A stretch of DNA of 37,968 bases, taken from Lysobacterales bacterium. GTDB taxonomy: Bacteria; Pseudomonadota; Gammaproteobacteria; Xanthomonadales; SZUA-38. This document shows positions 16,958-25,473 of this stretch, one piece after another. Where the stretch lies: NCBI GenBank assembly GCA_028285525.1, contig JANQOZ010000078.1:1-37968 (forward strand), given 5' to 3'. A program made the position numbers and the translations under genes. Numbering within the stretch: position 1 is the stretch's first letter; every line of letters begins with the position of its first letter. Under the pieces are notes generated by a model, which was not told the origin of the DNA, ran no database searches, and saw only the letters and a list, made by a program, of their open reading frames with translations.

Positions 16958-17467
16958 ATGGCTTTACTTAACATTATTGAGTTCCCAGACCCCCGTCTGC
17001 GCATCAAGGCAAAGCCGATTGAGCAAGTGGATGGGGAAATTGTCCAGCTGGCTGACGACATGCTTGAGACGATGTACGACGCGCCGGGCATCGGACTGGC
17101 GGCAACGCAGGTCAACGTCCACAAGCGGCTGCTGGTGGTCGACGTGTCGGACGATCGCGACCAGCCTCACGTGCTGATCAACCCGGAGATCGTGGAGCGT
17201 CGCGGCAACCAGGTCTACGAAGAGGGCTGCCTCTCTGTGCCTGGCATTTACGCCAAGGTCGATCGGGCCGACTGGATCCGCGTCGCCGCGCTGGACCGCA
17301 ACGGCGAAAGCCGCGAACTGACCGCGGACGGTCTGCTGGCCGTCTGCATCCAGCATGAAATCGACCACCTCGACGGCAAGGTCTTTGTGGACTACCTCTC
17401 GCCGCTGAAGCAGCAGCGCGTACGCAAGAAGCTGGAAAAGGCGCGACGCGCAGAAGCCTCTGCATGA
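16958..17467 (+). CDS. def: Peptide deformylase
   Basis: A 169-residue metalloenzyme (same length as E. coli Def) that removes the formyl group from nascent N-formylmethionine at the ribosome. All three motifs are complete: GIGLAATQV (44-52), EGCLSVP (metal ligand C91) and QHEIDHLDG (H133, E134, H137). It is the first gene of the plus-strand unit def-fmt-rsmB, so the enzymes that add and remove the formyl group are encoded together. A basic C-terminal tail ([13 protein letters not shown]) is typical for gammaproteobacterial type I enzymes. Confidence 0.98.
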   Translation: MALLNIIEFPDPRLRIKAKPIEQVDGEIVQLADDMLETMYDAPGIGLAATQVNVHKRLLVVDVSDDRDQPHVLINPEIVERRGNQVYEEGCLSVPGIYAKVDRADWIRVAALDRNGESRELTADGLLAVCIQHEIDHLDGKVFVDYLSPLKQQRVRKKLEKARRAEASA

Positions 17468-17513
17468 TCTTTTGCCGGCTCAGGGCCGGGCCCAACACGT
17501 TTCACACATCAAC

Positions 17514-18479
17514 ATGAAAATTGTCTTTGCCGGCACGCCCGACTTTGCGGTGCCCGCCCTTCAGGCCCTGGTCGGCAGCGAGCACGACGTGGTGGCGGTC
17601 TACACTCAACCGGACCGGCCGGCCGGCCGCGGACGGCGGCTGAAGCCCGGGCCGGTCAAGGCCTGGACCATCGAACACGCGCCCACTGTGGAGATCCGCC
17701 AGCCGACGTCGCTGCGCGGCGAGCAGGCGGCAGAGGAGCTGGCCGAGCTGACGCCCGACCTGATGGTGGTGGCCGCCTATGGTCTGATTCTGCCTCGGTC
17801 GATTCTGGCCGTGCCGACATTCGGCTGCTGGAACATCCACGCCTCGCTGCTGCCGCGCTGGCGCGGTGCTGCGCCGATCGCGCGGTCGGTGCTGGCCGGC
17901 GACGAGGAGACCGGCGTTTGCATCATGCAGATGGCGGCGGGTCTGGACACCGGCGACGTGCTGTCCCGGGCGGCTACGCCGATCACCGACGATGATACCG
18001 GCGGCAGCGTGCACGACCGGCTGGCGCGGCTGGGCGCTGAGCTCCTGATCGATACGCTGGCGCGGCGAGAAGCGCTAACGCCCGAACCGCAGGACGACAG
18101 CCAGGCGACCTACGCGTCCAAGCTGGAAAAAGAGGAGGCCAACCTCGACTGGCGCAGGTCCGCGGTTGCGCTGAGGAGGCAGGTGCGCGCATTCAATCCC
18201 TGGCCCGTCGCCCGCTTCCGCCTCGACGACCAGTGGCTGCGGGTGTGGGACGCTGAGGTGCTGCCGACGCTGGCGGCGGAGCCCGGCACGATCGTCGAGG
18301 CCAACGCTGACGGCGTGACGGTTGCGACCGGAGCCGGCGGGCTCCGCATTACCCGCTTGCAGCGGGCTGGCGGCCGCCCGCTGCCCGCCGCCGACTTTCT
18401 CAACGCGTTCCCGCTGCCGGTCGGGACGCGGCTGCCGTCGCCCGACGCGTCCGAGGCGCCCGGTTCGGACGCGCGCTGA
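17514..18479 (+). CDS. fmt: Methionyl-tRNA formyltransferase
   Basis: A 321-residue enzyme (E. coli 315) that formylates initiator Met-tRNA using 10-formyltetrahydrofolate. The N-terminal [16 protein letters not shown] and the catalytic triad N107, H109 and D145 (in [16 protein letters not shown] and GLDTGD) are present, followed by the C-terminal tRNA-binding domain (about 210-310, starting near [10 protein letters not shown]). The ATG at 17514 is the only start that gives the conserved N-terminus; no good Shine-Dalgarno precedes it, and it lies 46 nt after def. The coding end continues into rsmB after 11 nt. Confidence 0.97.
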   Translation: MKIVFAGTPDFAVPALQALVGSEHDVVAVYTQPDRPAGRGRRLKPGPVKAWTIEHAPTVEIRQPTSLRGEQAAEELAELTPDLMVVAAYGLILPRSILAVPTFGCWNIHASLLPRWRGAAPIARSVLAGDEETGVCIMQMAAGLDTGDVLSRAATPITDDDTGGSVHDRLARLGAELLIDTLARREALTPEPQDDSQATYASKLEKEEANLDWRRSAVALRRQVRAFNPWPVARFRLDDQWLRVWDAEVLPTLAAEPGTIVEANADGVTVATGAGGLRITRLQRAGGRPLPAADFLNAFPLPVGTRLPSPDASEAPGSDAR

Positions 18480-18490
18480 CGGTGAGCTGA

Positions 18491-19825
18491 TTGGGCGAGC
18501 GACCCGCTACGACGTCAGGCAAGGCGCCGCGCTCGGGCTCCAGGCAGCGGCCTGGGCGGCGCGGGCAAGACAGCCGCGCGGACGCCGCCAAACAGCTTCA
18601 GCGGGTGCTATCGGGCCGATCCCTCGGCGCGGACGAGGCGGCTGCCGATCCGCTGCGCCAGGCCCTGGTCTACGCCGTACTGCGGCACCTGACCCTGCTG
18701 GAAACGCTGCTCGCACCCTTCCTCGACAAGCCTCTGCGGTCTCGCGATCAGGACCTTCATTGTCTGCTGCTGACGGGCCTGGCGGAACTCAACTGGTTTT
18801 CCACGCCACGCCACGCGGTGCTGGACCAGACCGTAAGCGCCACGGCGCGCCTTGGCAAGAAATGGGCGCGAGGGCTGGTCAACGCGGTGCTTCGAAGCTA
18901 CCTGCGATCGGATCAGGACGCGGCTGCCCTGGCTGCCAGCGACCTCGAGCCCGCGGTTCGCTTCAGCCATCCTCGCTGGCTGGTGTCGGCGATCGACACC
19001 GCCTGGCCGGGCCAGCTGAAATCGATCCTTCAGGCGAACAACGAGCAGGCGCCGATGTGTCTGCGGGTGAACCTGTCGCGCGTCACCCGCAGCGACTACC
19101 TTGCCCAGCTGGCCGAGGAAGGAATCGAGGCTCGCGCTCTGCCGCTGGTGGCGAGCGCCGTTGAGCTGGAGAAGGCCCGGCCAGTGGCAGAGCTGCCGGG
19201 CTTCGATTCGGGCCTGGTCAGCGTGCAGGATTCGGCCGCGCAGCTGGCGGCGCCGCTGCTGGATCCCGCCGCGGGTACGGCGGTATTGGACGCCTGCGCC
19301 GCCCCGGGCGGCAAGACGGCGCACCTGCTGGAGTTCCAGCCTTCGATCGTGCTTACCGCGGTGGACTCCGACTCGGGCAGAGTACCGAAGATTGCCGAAA
19401 ACCTGGGTCGCCTCGGCCTGACGGCGGAGGTCAAAACGGGGGATGCCGGCGAGCTCCCGGCGGCGCGGTACGATCGCATCCTGCTTGATGCGCCCTGCTC
19501 GGCAACCGGCGTGATTCGCCGACATCCGGACATCAAGTGGCTGCGTCGCGAGGCCGACATCGATGATCTACAGCGTCAGCAGCAGCGGCTGCTGGCGCAT
19601 CTGTGGGATCGGCTGGCCGACGGCGGGCGCCTACTCTATGCCACCTGTTCTTTGCTACCGGCTGAAAATCACCTGACAATAGAGGCGTTTGTGGCCGCCA
19701 CGGCCGACGCCAGGGTCGTTCCCCTGCCGGGGTCGTGGGGTTTGGATACCGGCTGGGGCCGCCAGCTTCTGCCGGGGCAGGACGGAACGGATGGCTTTTT
19801 TTACTCGCTGCTGGAAAAACGCTAG
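18491..19825 (+). CDS. rsmB: 16S rRNA (cytosine-967-C5)-methyltransferase RsmB
   Basis: A 444-residue SAM-dependent enzyme (E. coli RsmB 429) with an N-terminal NusB-like RNA-binding domain (about 30-160) and a C-terminal methyltransferase domain. SAM binding is at DACAAPGGKTAHLLE. The two catalytic cysteines of m5C methyltransferases are C336 in LLDAPCSATGVIRRHPD and C386 in LLYATCSLLPAEN. The start is a TTG at 18491 with GGTGAG 4 nt upstream; no ATG is available that keeps the NusB-like domain. The gene overlaps the next one by 35 nt. Confidence 0.96.
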   Translation: MGERPATTSGKAPRSGSRQRPGRRGQDSRADAAKQLQRVLSGRSLGADEAAADPLRQALVYAVLRHLTLLETLLAPFLDKPLRSRDQDLHCLLLTGLAELNWFSTPRHAVLDQTVSATARLGKKWARGLVNAVLRSYLRSDQDAAALAASDLEPAVRFSHPRWLVSAIDTAWPGQLKSILQANNEQAPMCLRVNLSRVTRSDYLAQLAEEGIEARALPLVASAVELEKARPVAELPGFDSGLVSVQDSAAQLAAPLLDPAAGTAVLDACAAPGGKTAHLLEFQPSIVLTAVDSDSGRVPKIAENLGRLGLTAEVKTGDAGELPAARYDRILLDAPCSATGVIRRHPDIKWLRREADIDDLQRQQQRLLAHLWDRLADGGRLLYATCSLLPAENHLTIEAFVAATADARVVPLPGSWGLDTGWGRQLLPGQDGTDGFFYSLLEKR

Positions 19826-20357
19826 GCGCGCTGCCGCGGCAGGCCTGTGCCTGCTGCTGGCGGGCTGTCAGCTTTCTCCCGCAGAGCCCGTCCCCTCGAT
19901 CGAGGTGCTGGAATTCAGTCCCGCAGCCGCCACCGCTCGCCTGACGCTGAGCCATCAGCTGTCGCCCGAGGTCCTCGACGCGCTACGCCACGGTGTCTCC
20001 GTCACGTTTCAGTGGCGGCTGGAGCAGCGGCTGAGCCGGCCGGTGCTTTGGGACAGCCTGCTCTGGTCGCGCAGCGGCGAGCGCGAGATCAGCTATCGGT
20101 CGCTGTCGCAGTATTTCACCCTGCTGGAACCGGAGAGCGGCGAAGCGACCAGCTTTCGAGATCTCCCTGCGCTCCTGGCGGCGCTCGACCAGGTTGCGCT
20201 CGCTGACGTCCCGACGGACGCTGACGGCGCGTACTTTCAGGTTCGAGCGCGGCTGGTTATTTCCCGGCTGCCGCCGGCGCTGCGGCTGTCTTCCTACCTT
20301 TCAGACCAGTGGCGGATGGACACAGGGTGGGTGCGGCTGACCGGGGTGACTTCGTGA
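19791..20357 (+). CDS. DUF4390 lipoprotein
   Basis: A 188-residue protein with an N-terminal basic stretch, a hydrophobic segment and a lipobox LLAGC (Cys at about 26), so probably a lipoprotein. The DUF4390 domain (about 37-185) has the pattern VTFQWRLEQRLSRPVLWDSLL and REISYRSLSQYFTLLEPESGE. The function is unknown; the gene is regularly found between rsmB and an ntrY-type kinase gene. It starts at ATG 19791 inside the end of rsmB, with GGAACGG upstream, and its stop overlaps the GTG start of the kinase gene (GTGA), so the three genes are translationally linked. Confidence 0.85.
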   Translation: MAFFTRCWKNARRAAAAGLCLLLAGCQLSPAEPVPSIEVLEFSPAAATARLTLSHQLSPEVLDALRHGVSVTFQWRLEQRLSRPVLWDSLLWSRSGEREISYRSLSQYFTLLEPESGEATSFRDLPALLAALDQVALADVPTDADGAYFQVRARLVISRLPPALRLSSYLSDQWRMDTGWVRLTGVTS

Positions 20358-22564
20358 GACGTCGACCGGTCGCGCGTTTCTTCCAGCGGACGCTGCCGAT
20401 AGCGTCCGTGCTGGCGCTGCTGTTTGTCGCGCTCTATCTGGCCGGTGACGCCACGCGCGGGCTGGAAGGCAATCCATACTACGAGTGGGTCTTTCTGCTG
20501 GCGGGCGCTGCGCTCGTGGTGCTGGCGGTGGCGGTGATCTGGCGCCTGGTCAGCCTCATCCGCCGGCGCCGGGCCGGGCAGCCCGGCGCTCGCCTGACGC
20601 AGCGAATGGTGCTGATGTTTGTCGCGCTAGCCGTCCCGCCGGCGCTGATCGTGTACTGGTTTTCCGTGGACTTTCTGAACCGCAGCATCGATCGGTGGTT
20701 CGACGTCGACGTAGCCACCGCGCTCGAGGACGCGCAGGCGATTGGTCGCCGGTTCCTCGAGCTGCAGAAAGTTGAGAAAAGCAACCTCACGGAGCGCTTC
20801 GCGCAGCGCCTGGCAGACCTGTCCACGGACGATCTGGCTTCGGAGCTGAGGGACCTTGTGGCCGAGGGTGACGCGCTGGAGATGACGGTGCTCGGGGCCG
20901 GCGGGCAGGTGATCCGCACGAGTAGCCGGGACCTGGACCGCTTCACCGCGGACGTCCCGAGCGATCTGCAGCTGCTGCAGGCCCGGCAGCGGGGCAGCTT
21001 TGTCGACTATGAACCCAATCTCGCTGAGGGTGAGGTGCTGCAGGTGCGGGTGCTCCAGACGATTCCCGATCGCGGGCTTGGGCCCGAGCGGGTGCTGCAG
21101 GGTATCTACTCCGTGCCGCAGGGTTTTGATGAGCAGGCCAGCAACGTCGAGGCGCAGTTCCTGCGCTATGAGTCGCTGAGATATCAGCGTACCGCGCTGA
21201 AACAGGCGTTTGTGCTGATTCTCTCGATGGTCCTCACTTTAAGCGTCCTGCTCGCCCTGCTGCTCGCCTTCAACACGGCACGCCGGCTCGTACAGCCCAT
21301 CAGCAATCTGTCGGAGGCAACGCGCTCGATTGCCAGCGGCAACTACGAGCGTCGCCTGCCGGTGGCCAGCAACGATGAGCTGGGCTTTCTGGTGCAGTCG
21401 TTCAACATGATGACCGAGGAGATCGAGCGCTCGAGCGGCGAGGCCAGCCGCTCGCGGCTGGAGGCCGAGACGCGGCGCGACTTCCTGGAGACCATCCTCG
21501 GCAGCCTGAGCTCGGGCGTGATCACGCTGACCGGCGGGGGCGTGGTGCGGGCGGTCAATCAGGCGGCGCAGGATATCCTCGAGGTCGACGAGGCGTCCGT
21601 GCGCGAGCGGTCCCTGAGCGCCGTAGCTCAGGAGCACCGGTGGCTGACGCCACTGGCCGAGCTGATGGAACGTAACGCCGGCACGAGCCACCGCTGGCGC
21701 GAGGAGATCAGCCTGGAAGGAGAGGGCCACGAGCTGGTGCTGACCTGTCGCGGGGCCCGGCTGCCCATGCCGGACGGCAGCGCCGGCACGGTGCTGGTCC
21801 TCGAGGACATGACCGATCTCGTGCGCGCCCAGCGCGAGGCGGCCTGGGGTGAGGTGGCCCGAAGACTGGCACACGAGGTCAAAAACCCGCTGACGCCGAT
21901 CCAGCTGTCGGCCGAGCGCCTGCGCCACAAGTACCTGAGCCGCATGCCGGAAGAGGACGCGGCGGTGCTCGACCGCGCGACCCGCACCATCGTGACCCAG
22001 GTTGAGGCGCTGAAAACCATGGTGAACGCGTTCAGCGACTACGCCCGCGCGCCGACGCTGCAGCTTGAGCCGCTGCGGCTGTCCGAGCTGGTGGAGGAAA
22101 TGGTGGAGTTCTATCAGCAGGGCGACCGCCAGATGACCCTCGAGTGTCAGTGGATGGCTGACGAGCCGCGGGTGTTTGCCGACCGTCTGCGCCTGCGCCA
22201 GCTGCTGCACAACCTGATCAAAAACGCCCAGGAGGCGGGCGCCGGCGGCCCGCTTGAGCTGCGCGCGGCCAGCCACCTCGAATGGCAGCGCGGCAACGCC
22301 AGCCTGTGCCTCAGCCTGCGCGACAACGGCCCGGGCCTGCCGCCGGAGATCCAGGACAAGCTGTTTGAGCCCTACGCCACCAGCAAGAGCCGGGGTACGG
22401 GCATCGGGCTGGCGATCGTGAAGAAGATCGCCGAGGAGCACGGCGGGGATATCAGTGCGCGGAACGCCCGCGCCGGCGGCGCTGTGTTTGAGCTCCGCCT
22501 GCCGGTGGAGGCCTCGGAGCTGCCCTCCGTTGACCTGCCGACGGAGCGCAGCGAAGCTGGCTGA
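20354..22564 (+). CDS. ntrY: NtrY-type sensor histidine kinase
   Basis: A 736-residue membrane kinase. Four N-terminal hydrophobic segments (about 15-32, 43-69, 80-108 and 283-309) frame an extracytoplasmic region (about 109-282). They are followed by HAMP (about 307-360), PAS (about 375-485), the phosphoacceptor H507 in RRLAHEVKNPLTPIQ, and a HATPase domain with the N-box HNLIKNAQEAG (N624), DNGPGLP (657 on), FEPYATSKSRGTGIGLAI and the C-terminal GAVFELRLP. This is the NtrY architecture, linked to nitrogen, redox or envelope signals in different species. The start is GTG 20354, with GGGGTG 6 nt upstream, overlapping the DUF4390 stop. The partner regulator is immediately downstream. Confidence 0.94.
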   Translation: MRRRPVARFFQRTLPIASVLALLFVALYLAGDATRGLEGNPYYEWVFLLAGAALVVLAVAVIWRLVSLIRRRRAGQPGARLTQRMVLMFVALAVPPALIVYWFSVDFLNRSIDRWFDVDVATALEDAQAIGRRFLELQKVEKSNLTERFAQRLADLSTDDLASELRDLVAEGDALEMTVLGAGGQVIRTSSRDLDRFTADVPSDLQLLQARQRGSFVDYEPNLAEGEVLQVRVLQTIPDRGLGPERVLQGIYSVPQGFDEQASNVEAQFLRYESLRYQRTALKQAFVLILSMVLTLSVLLALLLAFNTARRLVQPISNLSEATRSIASGNYERRLPVASNDELGFLVQSFNMMTEEIERSSGEASRSRLEAETRRDFLETILGSLSSGVITLTGGGVVRAVNQAAQDILEVDEASVRERSLSAVAQEHRWLTPLAELMERNAGTSHRWREEISLEGEGHELVLTCRGARLPMPDGSAGTVLVLEDMTDLVRAQREAAWGEVARRLAHEVKNPLTPIQLSAERLRHKYLSRMPEEDAAVLDRATRTIVTQVEALKTMVNAFSDYARAPTLQLEPLRLSELVEEMVEFYQQGDRQMTLECQWMADEPRVFADRLRLRQLLHNLIKNAQEAGAGGPLELRAASHLEWQRGNASLCLSLRDNGPGLPPEIQDKLFEPYATSKSRGTGIGLAIVKKIAEEHGGDISARNARAGGAVFELRLPVEASELPSVDLPTERSEAG

Positions 22565-22569
22565 CAGCG

Positions 22570-22608
22570 TATAATGCATGCCCAGGGGAGTCGGTCGCGC
22601 CGCGACCG
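22570..22608 (+). promoter_or_regulatory. Perfect -10 hexamer followed by a 17-bp palindrome upstream of ntrX
   Basis: TATAAT lies at 22570-22575, just after the ntrY stop, without a convincing -35 (TTGACC at 22530 is too far). At 22592-22608, CGGTCGCG-C-CGCGACCG is a perfect 17-bp inverted repeat with one central base. The position, in the expected initial transcribed region and 53 nt before the ntrX start, suits an operator or a 5'-leader stem. Both readings are inference. Confidence 0.4.
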
Positions 22609-22661
22609 GCATTGGGCTGACGCCTGAGATAAGTGATGAACGGCACAGGAATTCACTGAAC

Positions 22662-24029
22662 ATGGCCACGGGACACATCCTGGTAGTGGATGACGAGCCG
22701 GATATCCGGGAGCTGGTCACCGATATTCTGGCGGACGAGGGCTTTCGCGTTTCGAGTGCGGCCGACGCTGAGCAGGCTCGCGAGGCTCGCCGGGCGTCCC
22801 GCCCGGACTTGGCCCTGCTCGACATCTGGATGCCCGAGACCGACGGCATCACGCTGCTGCGCGAGTGGGGTGAGGGCGGTGCGCTGCCGTTTCCCGTGAT
22901 CATGATGTCCGGCCACGGATCGGTTGAGACGGCGGTCGAAGCCACCAAGCTAGGCGCCTACGATTTCATCGAAAAGCCGGTCTCGCTGCCCAAGCTGCTG
23001 CTGAGCGTCGAGCGCGCGCTGGAGGCAGGCAGCCTGAAGCGGGAAAACGAGGGCTTGAAGCAGCGCCTGGCGCCCTCGGTTGAGCCGGTGGGGGTCAGCG
23101 CCGGCATGCAGCAGCTGCGCGAGCAGATCGAACGCGTTGCGCGGCACGACACCTGGGTGCTGATCAGCGGTGAGGCCGGGGTTGGCAAGGCCACCGTGGC
23201 GCGCTATCTGCACACCATCAGCAGCCGGGCTCAGGCCCCCTTCGTCGAGCTCAACGTCGGCAATATTGCGGCGGAAAACTCCGAGCGGGAGATTTTCGGT
23301 CAGGAGACCGACGGGCAGGTGAGCTACGGTCGCCTGGAGCAGGCCAACGGTGGCACCCTGTTCATCGACGAGGTGGCGGAGATGGGTGAGGAGACCCAAA
23401 CCCGCCTTTCCAGTGCGCTGACCAGCGGGCAGGTCACCCGCCTCGGCGGCAGCGAGCCGGTCACCATCGACGTGCGCGTCATCGCCGCGACCCGCTGCGA
23501 TCTGGAGCGCGAGGTCAAGGAAGGCCGATTTCGCGAAGACCTTTATTACCAGCTCAACGTGGTGCCGCTGAAGGTGCCGCCGCTGCGCGACCGCCCGGAA
23601 GATGTGCCGGAGCTGCTGCGGTTCTACACCGAGTATTTCCCCAGCCGGGAGAAGCTGCCCTACCGACACTTTTCGGTGGCGGCGCAGAACCGCCTGCGTA
23701 ACCATCGCTGGCCGGGCAACGTGCGGGAGCTCAAAAATCTGGTCCAGCGGCTCCTGATTCTCGGCGCCGGAGAAATCGAGGCCGAGGAGGTCGAGGGCGC
23801 GCTGGGCGCGGCCACCGAGACGCCGGGCAACCAGCTTCTGGCGGACGTCAATTTTTCGCTGCCCCTGCGTGAGTCGCGCGAGCAGTTCGAGCGCGCCTAT
23901 CTGGTGTTTAAGCTCAAGGAGGCCCAGGGCAGCGTCGGTCGGCTGGCCAAGGCGGCGGGGATGGAGCGAACCCATCTGTACCGCAAGCTGCGGGCCCTGA
24001 ACATCGATCCGAAACGCCTGAACGAATGA
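22662..24029 (+). CDS. ntrX: NtrX-type response regulator (AAA+ activator lacking the GAFTGA loop)
   Basis: A 455-residue regulator with three domains. The receiver (1-120) has phosphoacceptor D54 in LLDIWMPETDG, SGHGS and K105. The AAA+ domain (about 145-375) has Walker A GEAGVGKA (170-177), Walker B GTLFIDE (231-237), REDLYYQLNV and PGNVRELKN. A Fis-type helix-turn-helix (about 410-450) ends it. The loop that contacts sigma54 (consensus GAFTGA, normally just after ELFGHEKG) is missing: here EIFGQETDGQVSYGRLEQ runs straight through, so classic sigma54 activation is unlikely. Walker A also has Ala where Glu is usual. The ATG at 22662 keeps the conserved ILVVDDEPDIR start. Its stop overlaps trkA (ATGA). 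The partner kinase is upstream. Confidence 0.9.
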   Translation: MATGHILVVDDEPDIRELVTDILADEGFRVSSAADAEQAREARRASRPDLALLDIWMPETDGITLLREWGEGGALPFPVIMMSGHGSVETAVEATKLGAYDFIEKPVSLPKLLLSVERALEAGSLKRENEGLKQRLAPSVEPVGVSAGMQQLREQIERVARHDTWVLISGEAGVGKATVARYLHTISSRAQAPFVELNVGNIAAENSEREIFGQETDGQVSYGRLEQANGGTLFIDEVAEMGEETQTRLSSALTSGQVTRLGGSEPVTIDVRVIAATRCDLEREVKEGRFREDLYYQLNVVPLKVPPLRDRPEDVPELLRFYTEYFPSREKLPYRHFSVAAQNRLRNHRWPGNVRELKNLVQRLLILGAGEIEAEEVEGALGAATETPGNQLLADVNFSLPLRESREQFERAYLVFKLKEAQGSVGRLAKAAGMERTHLYRKLRALNIDPKRLNE

Positions 24030-25402
24030 AGATCATGATCCTCGGCGCGGGTCAGGTGGGGTCGTCGGTAGCGGCCAGCCTGTCGCGGGAAGAGAACGAC
24101 ATCACCGTCGTCGACACCAATGCCCAGCGGCTGGGGGAGCTGCAGGACAAGCTCGATATTCGCGGCGTGCTCGGCAACGCCTCCCACCCGAAGGTGCTGA
24201 TCCGGGCCGGCGCCGAAGACGCTGACATGGTTGTCGCGCTGACCAACAGCGACGAGATCAACATGGTCGCCTGCCAGGTCTGCTACACAATCTTTCATAC
24301 GCCGACCAAAATCGCCCGCGTCCGCGCTGCGGAGTATCTGGACTACCCGGAGCTGTTCTCCGGCGACAACTGCCCGGTTGACGTCCTGATCAGCCCGGAA
24401 AAGCTCGTCACCGACCACGTCAAGCGCCTGATCGAGTATCCCGGCTCACTGCAGGTGCTCGATTTTGCCGACGGGCGCGCGCAGATTGTGGCGGTGGCGA
24501 CAGTGGAGGGCGGGGCGCTCACCGGCCACAAGATTTCGGAGCTGCGGCGCCTCCTGCCCGACGATATCGAAATCCGCGTTGCCGCGATCTTCCGGGAACA
24601 GAAGGCGCTGATCCCCAGCGGTGAAACCGTGATGATTCCGGGTGATGTTGTTTTTTTCCTCGCTGCTCGCGGCCACATCCTGCGGGTCATGGCGGAGATC
24701 CGTAAGCTCGAGCAGCCGGCGCGCCGCCTGATGCTGGCCGGCGGCGGCAATATCGGCGCCTCGCTGGCCGGCGTGCTGGAAGATGAGTATCTGGTCAAGC
24801 TGGTGGAGCGTTCGCGCCCGCGCGCCCAGTACATCGCCGAGAGCCTCGAGAAGACCATTGTGCTGGTCGGTGACTGCGCGGACGAAGACCTCCTGCGCGA
24901 AGAAAACATCGACCAGACCGACATGTACTGCGCGCTGACCAACGACGACGAGGCCAACATCCTGTCGTCCATGCTCGCCAAAAAAATGGGCGCGCGACGG
25001 GTGATTTCGCTCGTCAACCGGGCCTCGTATGTGGACATGATGGAGGCGGGGACCATCGACATTGCGCTGTCGCCGCAGCAGGTCACCATCGGTGCTCTGC
25101 TGACCCACGTGCGCCGCGGCCACATGGTCAAAGTCCACTCGCTGAGGCGGGGCGCGGCCGAGGCCATCGAAGCGGTGGCGCACGGCGACAGCCGGACCTC
25201 GCGGGTCGTGGGGCGGGCCGTTGAGGAAATCCCTCTGCCCGAGGAGGTCACGATCGTCGGCATCGTGCGCGGTGAGTCTTTGATCATCGCGCACCACGAC
25301 GAGGTGATCGAGCCGGAAGACCACGTGATCCTGCTGGTGTTGAACAAGGCGGGTCTCGGAGAGGTTGAGCAGCTGTTTCAGGTCGGCGCCACCTTTATCT
25401 GA
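24026..25402 (+). CDS. trkA: Trk potassium uptake regulatory protein TrkA
   Basis: A 458-residue cytoplasmic peripheral membrane protein, the same length as E. coli TrkA, that gates TrkH by binding NAD(H)/ATP. It is a tandem of two RCK modules: the first Rossmann fold starts at MKIMILGAGQVGSSVA with acidic VVDTN, the second at LMLAGGGNIGASLA (about 233), each followed by an RCK-C lobe. The start overlaps the ntrX stop by 4 nt, giving tight coupling. TrkA beside NtrYX is a recurring arrangement in Proteobacteria, and the channel gene trkH follows. Confidence 0.97.
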   Translation: MKIMILGAGQVGSSVAASLSREENDITVVDTNAQRLGELQDKLDIRGVLGNASHPKVLIRAGAEDADMVVALTNSDEINMVACQVCYTIFHTPTKIARVRAAEYLDYPELFSGDNCPVDVLISPEKLVTDHVKRLIEYPGSLQVLDFADGRAQIVAVATVEGGALTGHKISELRRLLPDDIEIRVAAIFREQKALIPSGETVMIPGDVVFFLAARGHILRVMAEIRKLEQPARRLMLAGGGNIGASLAGVLEDEYLVKLVERSRPRAQYIAESLEKTIVLVGDCADEDLLREENIDQTDMYCALTNDDEANILSSMLAKKMGARRVISLVNRASYVDMMEAGTIDIALSPQQVTIGALLTHVRRGHMVKVHSLRRGAAEAIEAVAHGDSRTSRVVGRAVEEIPLPEEVTIVGIVRGESLIIAHHDEVIEPEDHVILLVLNKAGLGEVEQLFQVGATFI

Positions 25403-25473
25403 TGTGTCGCGGGATTTCGGGGCCATGCGCATGAACCGAGCCCGGTCTCGTGGAGCCGCCAGCGGAGCGCTTT

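Noticed and set aside
22530..22575. TTGACC paired with TATAAT as a promoter for ntrX
   Set aside because: Spacing is about 34 nt, twice the normal; only the -10 is kept as a tentative element.
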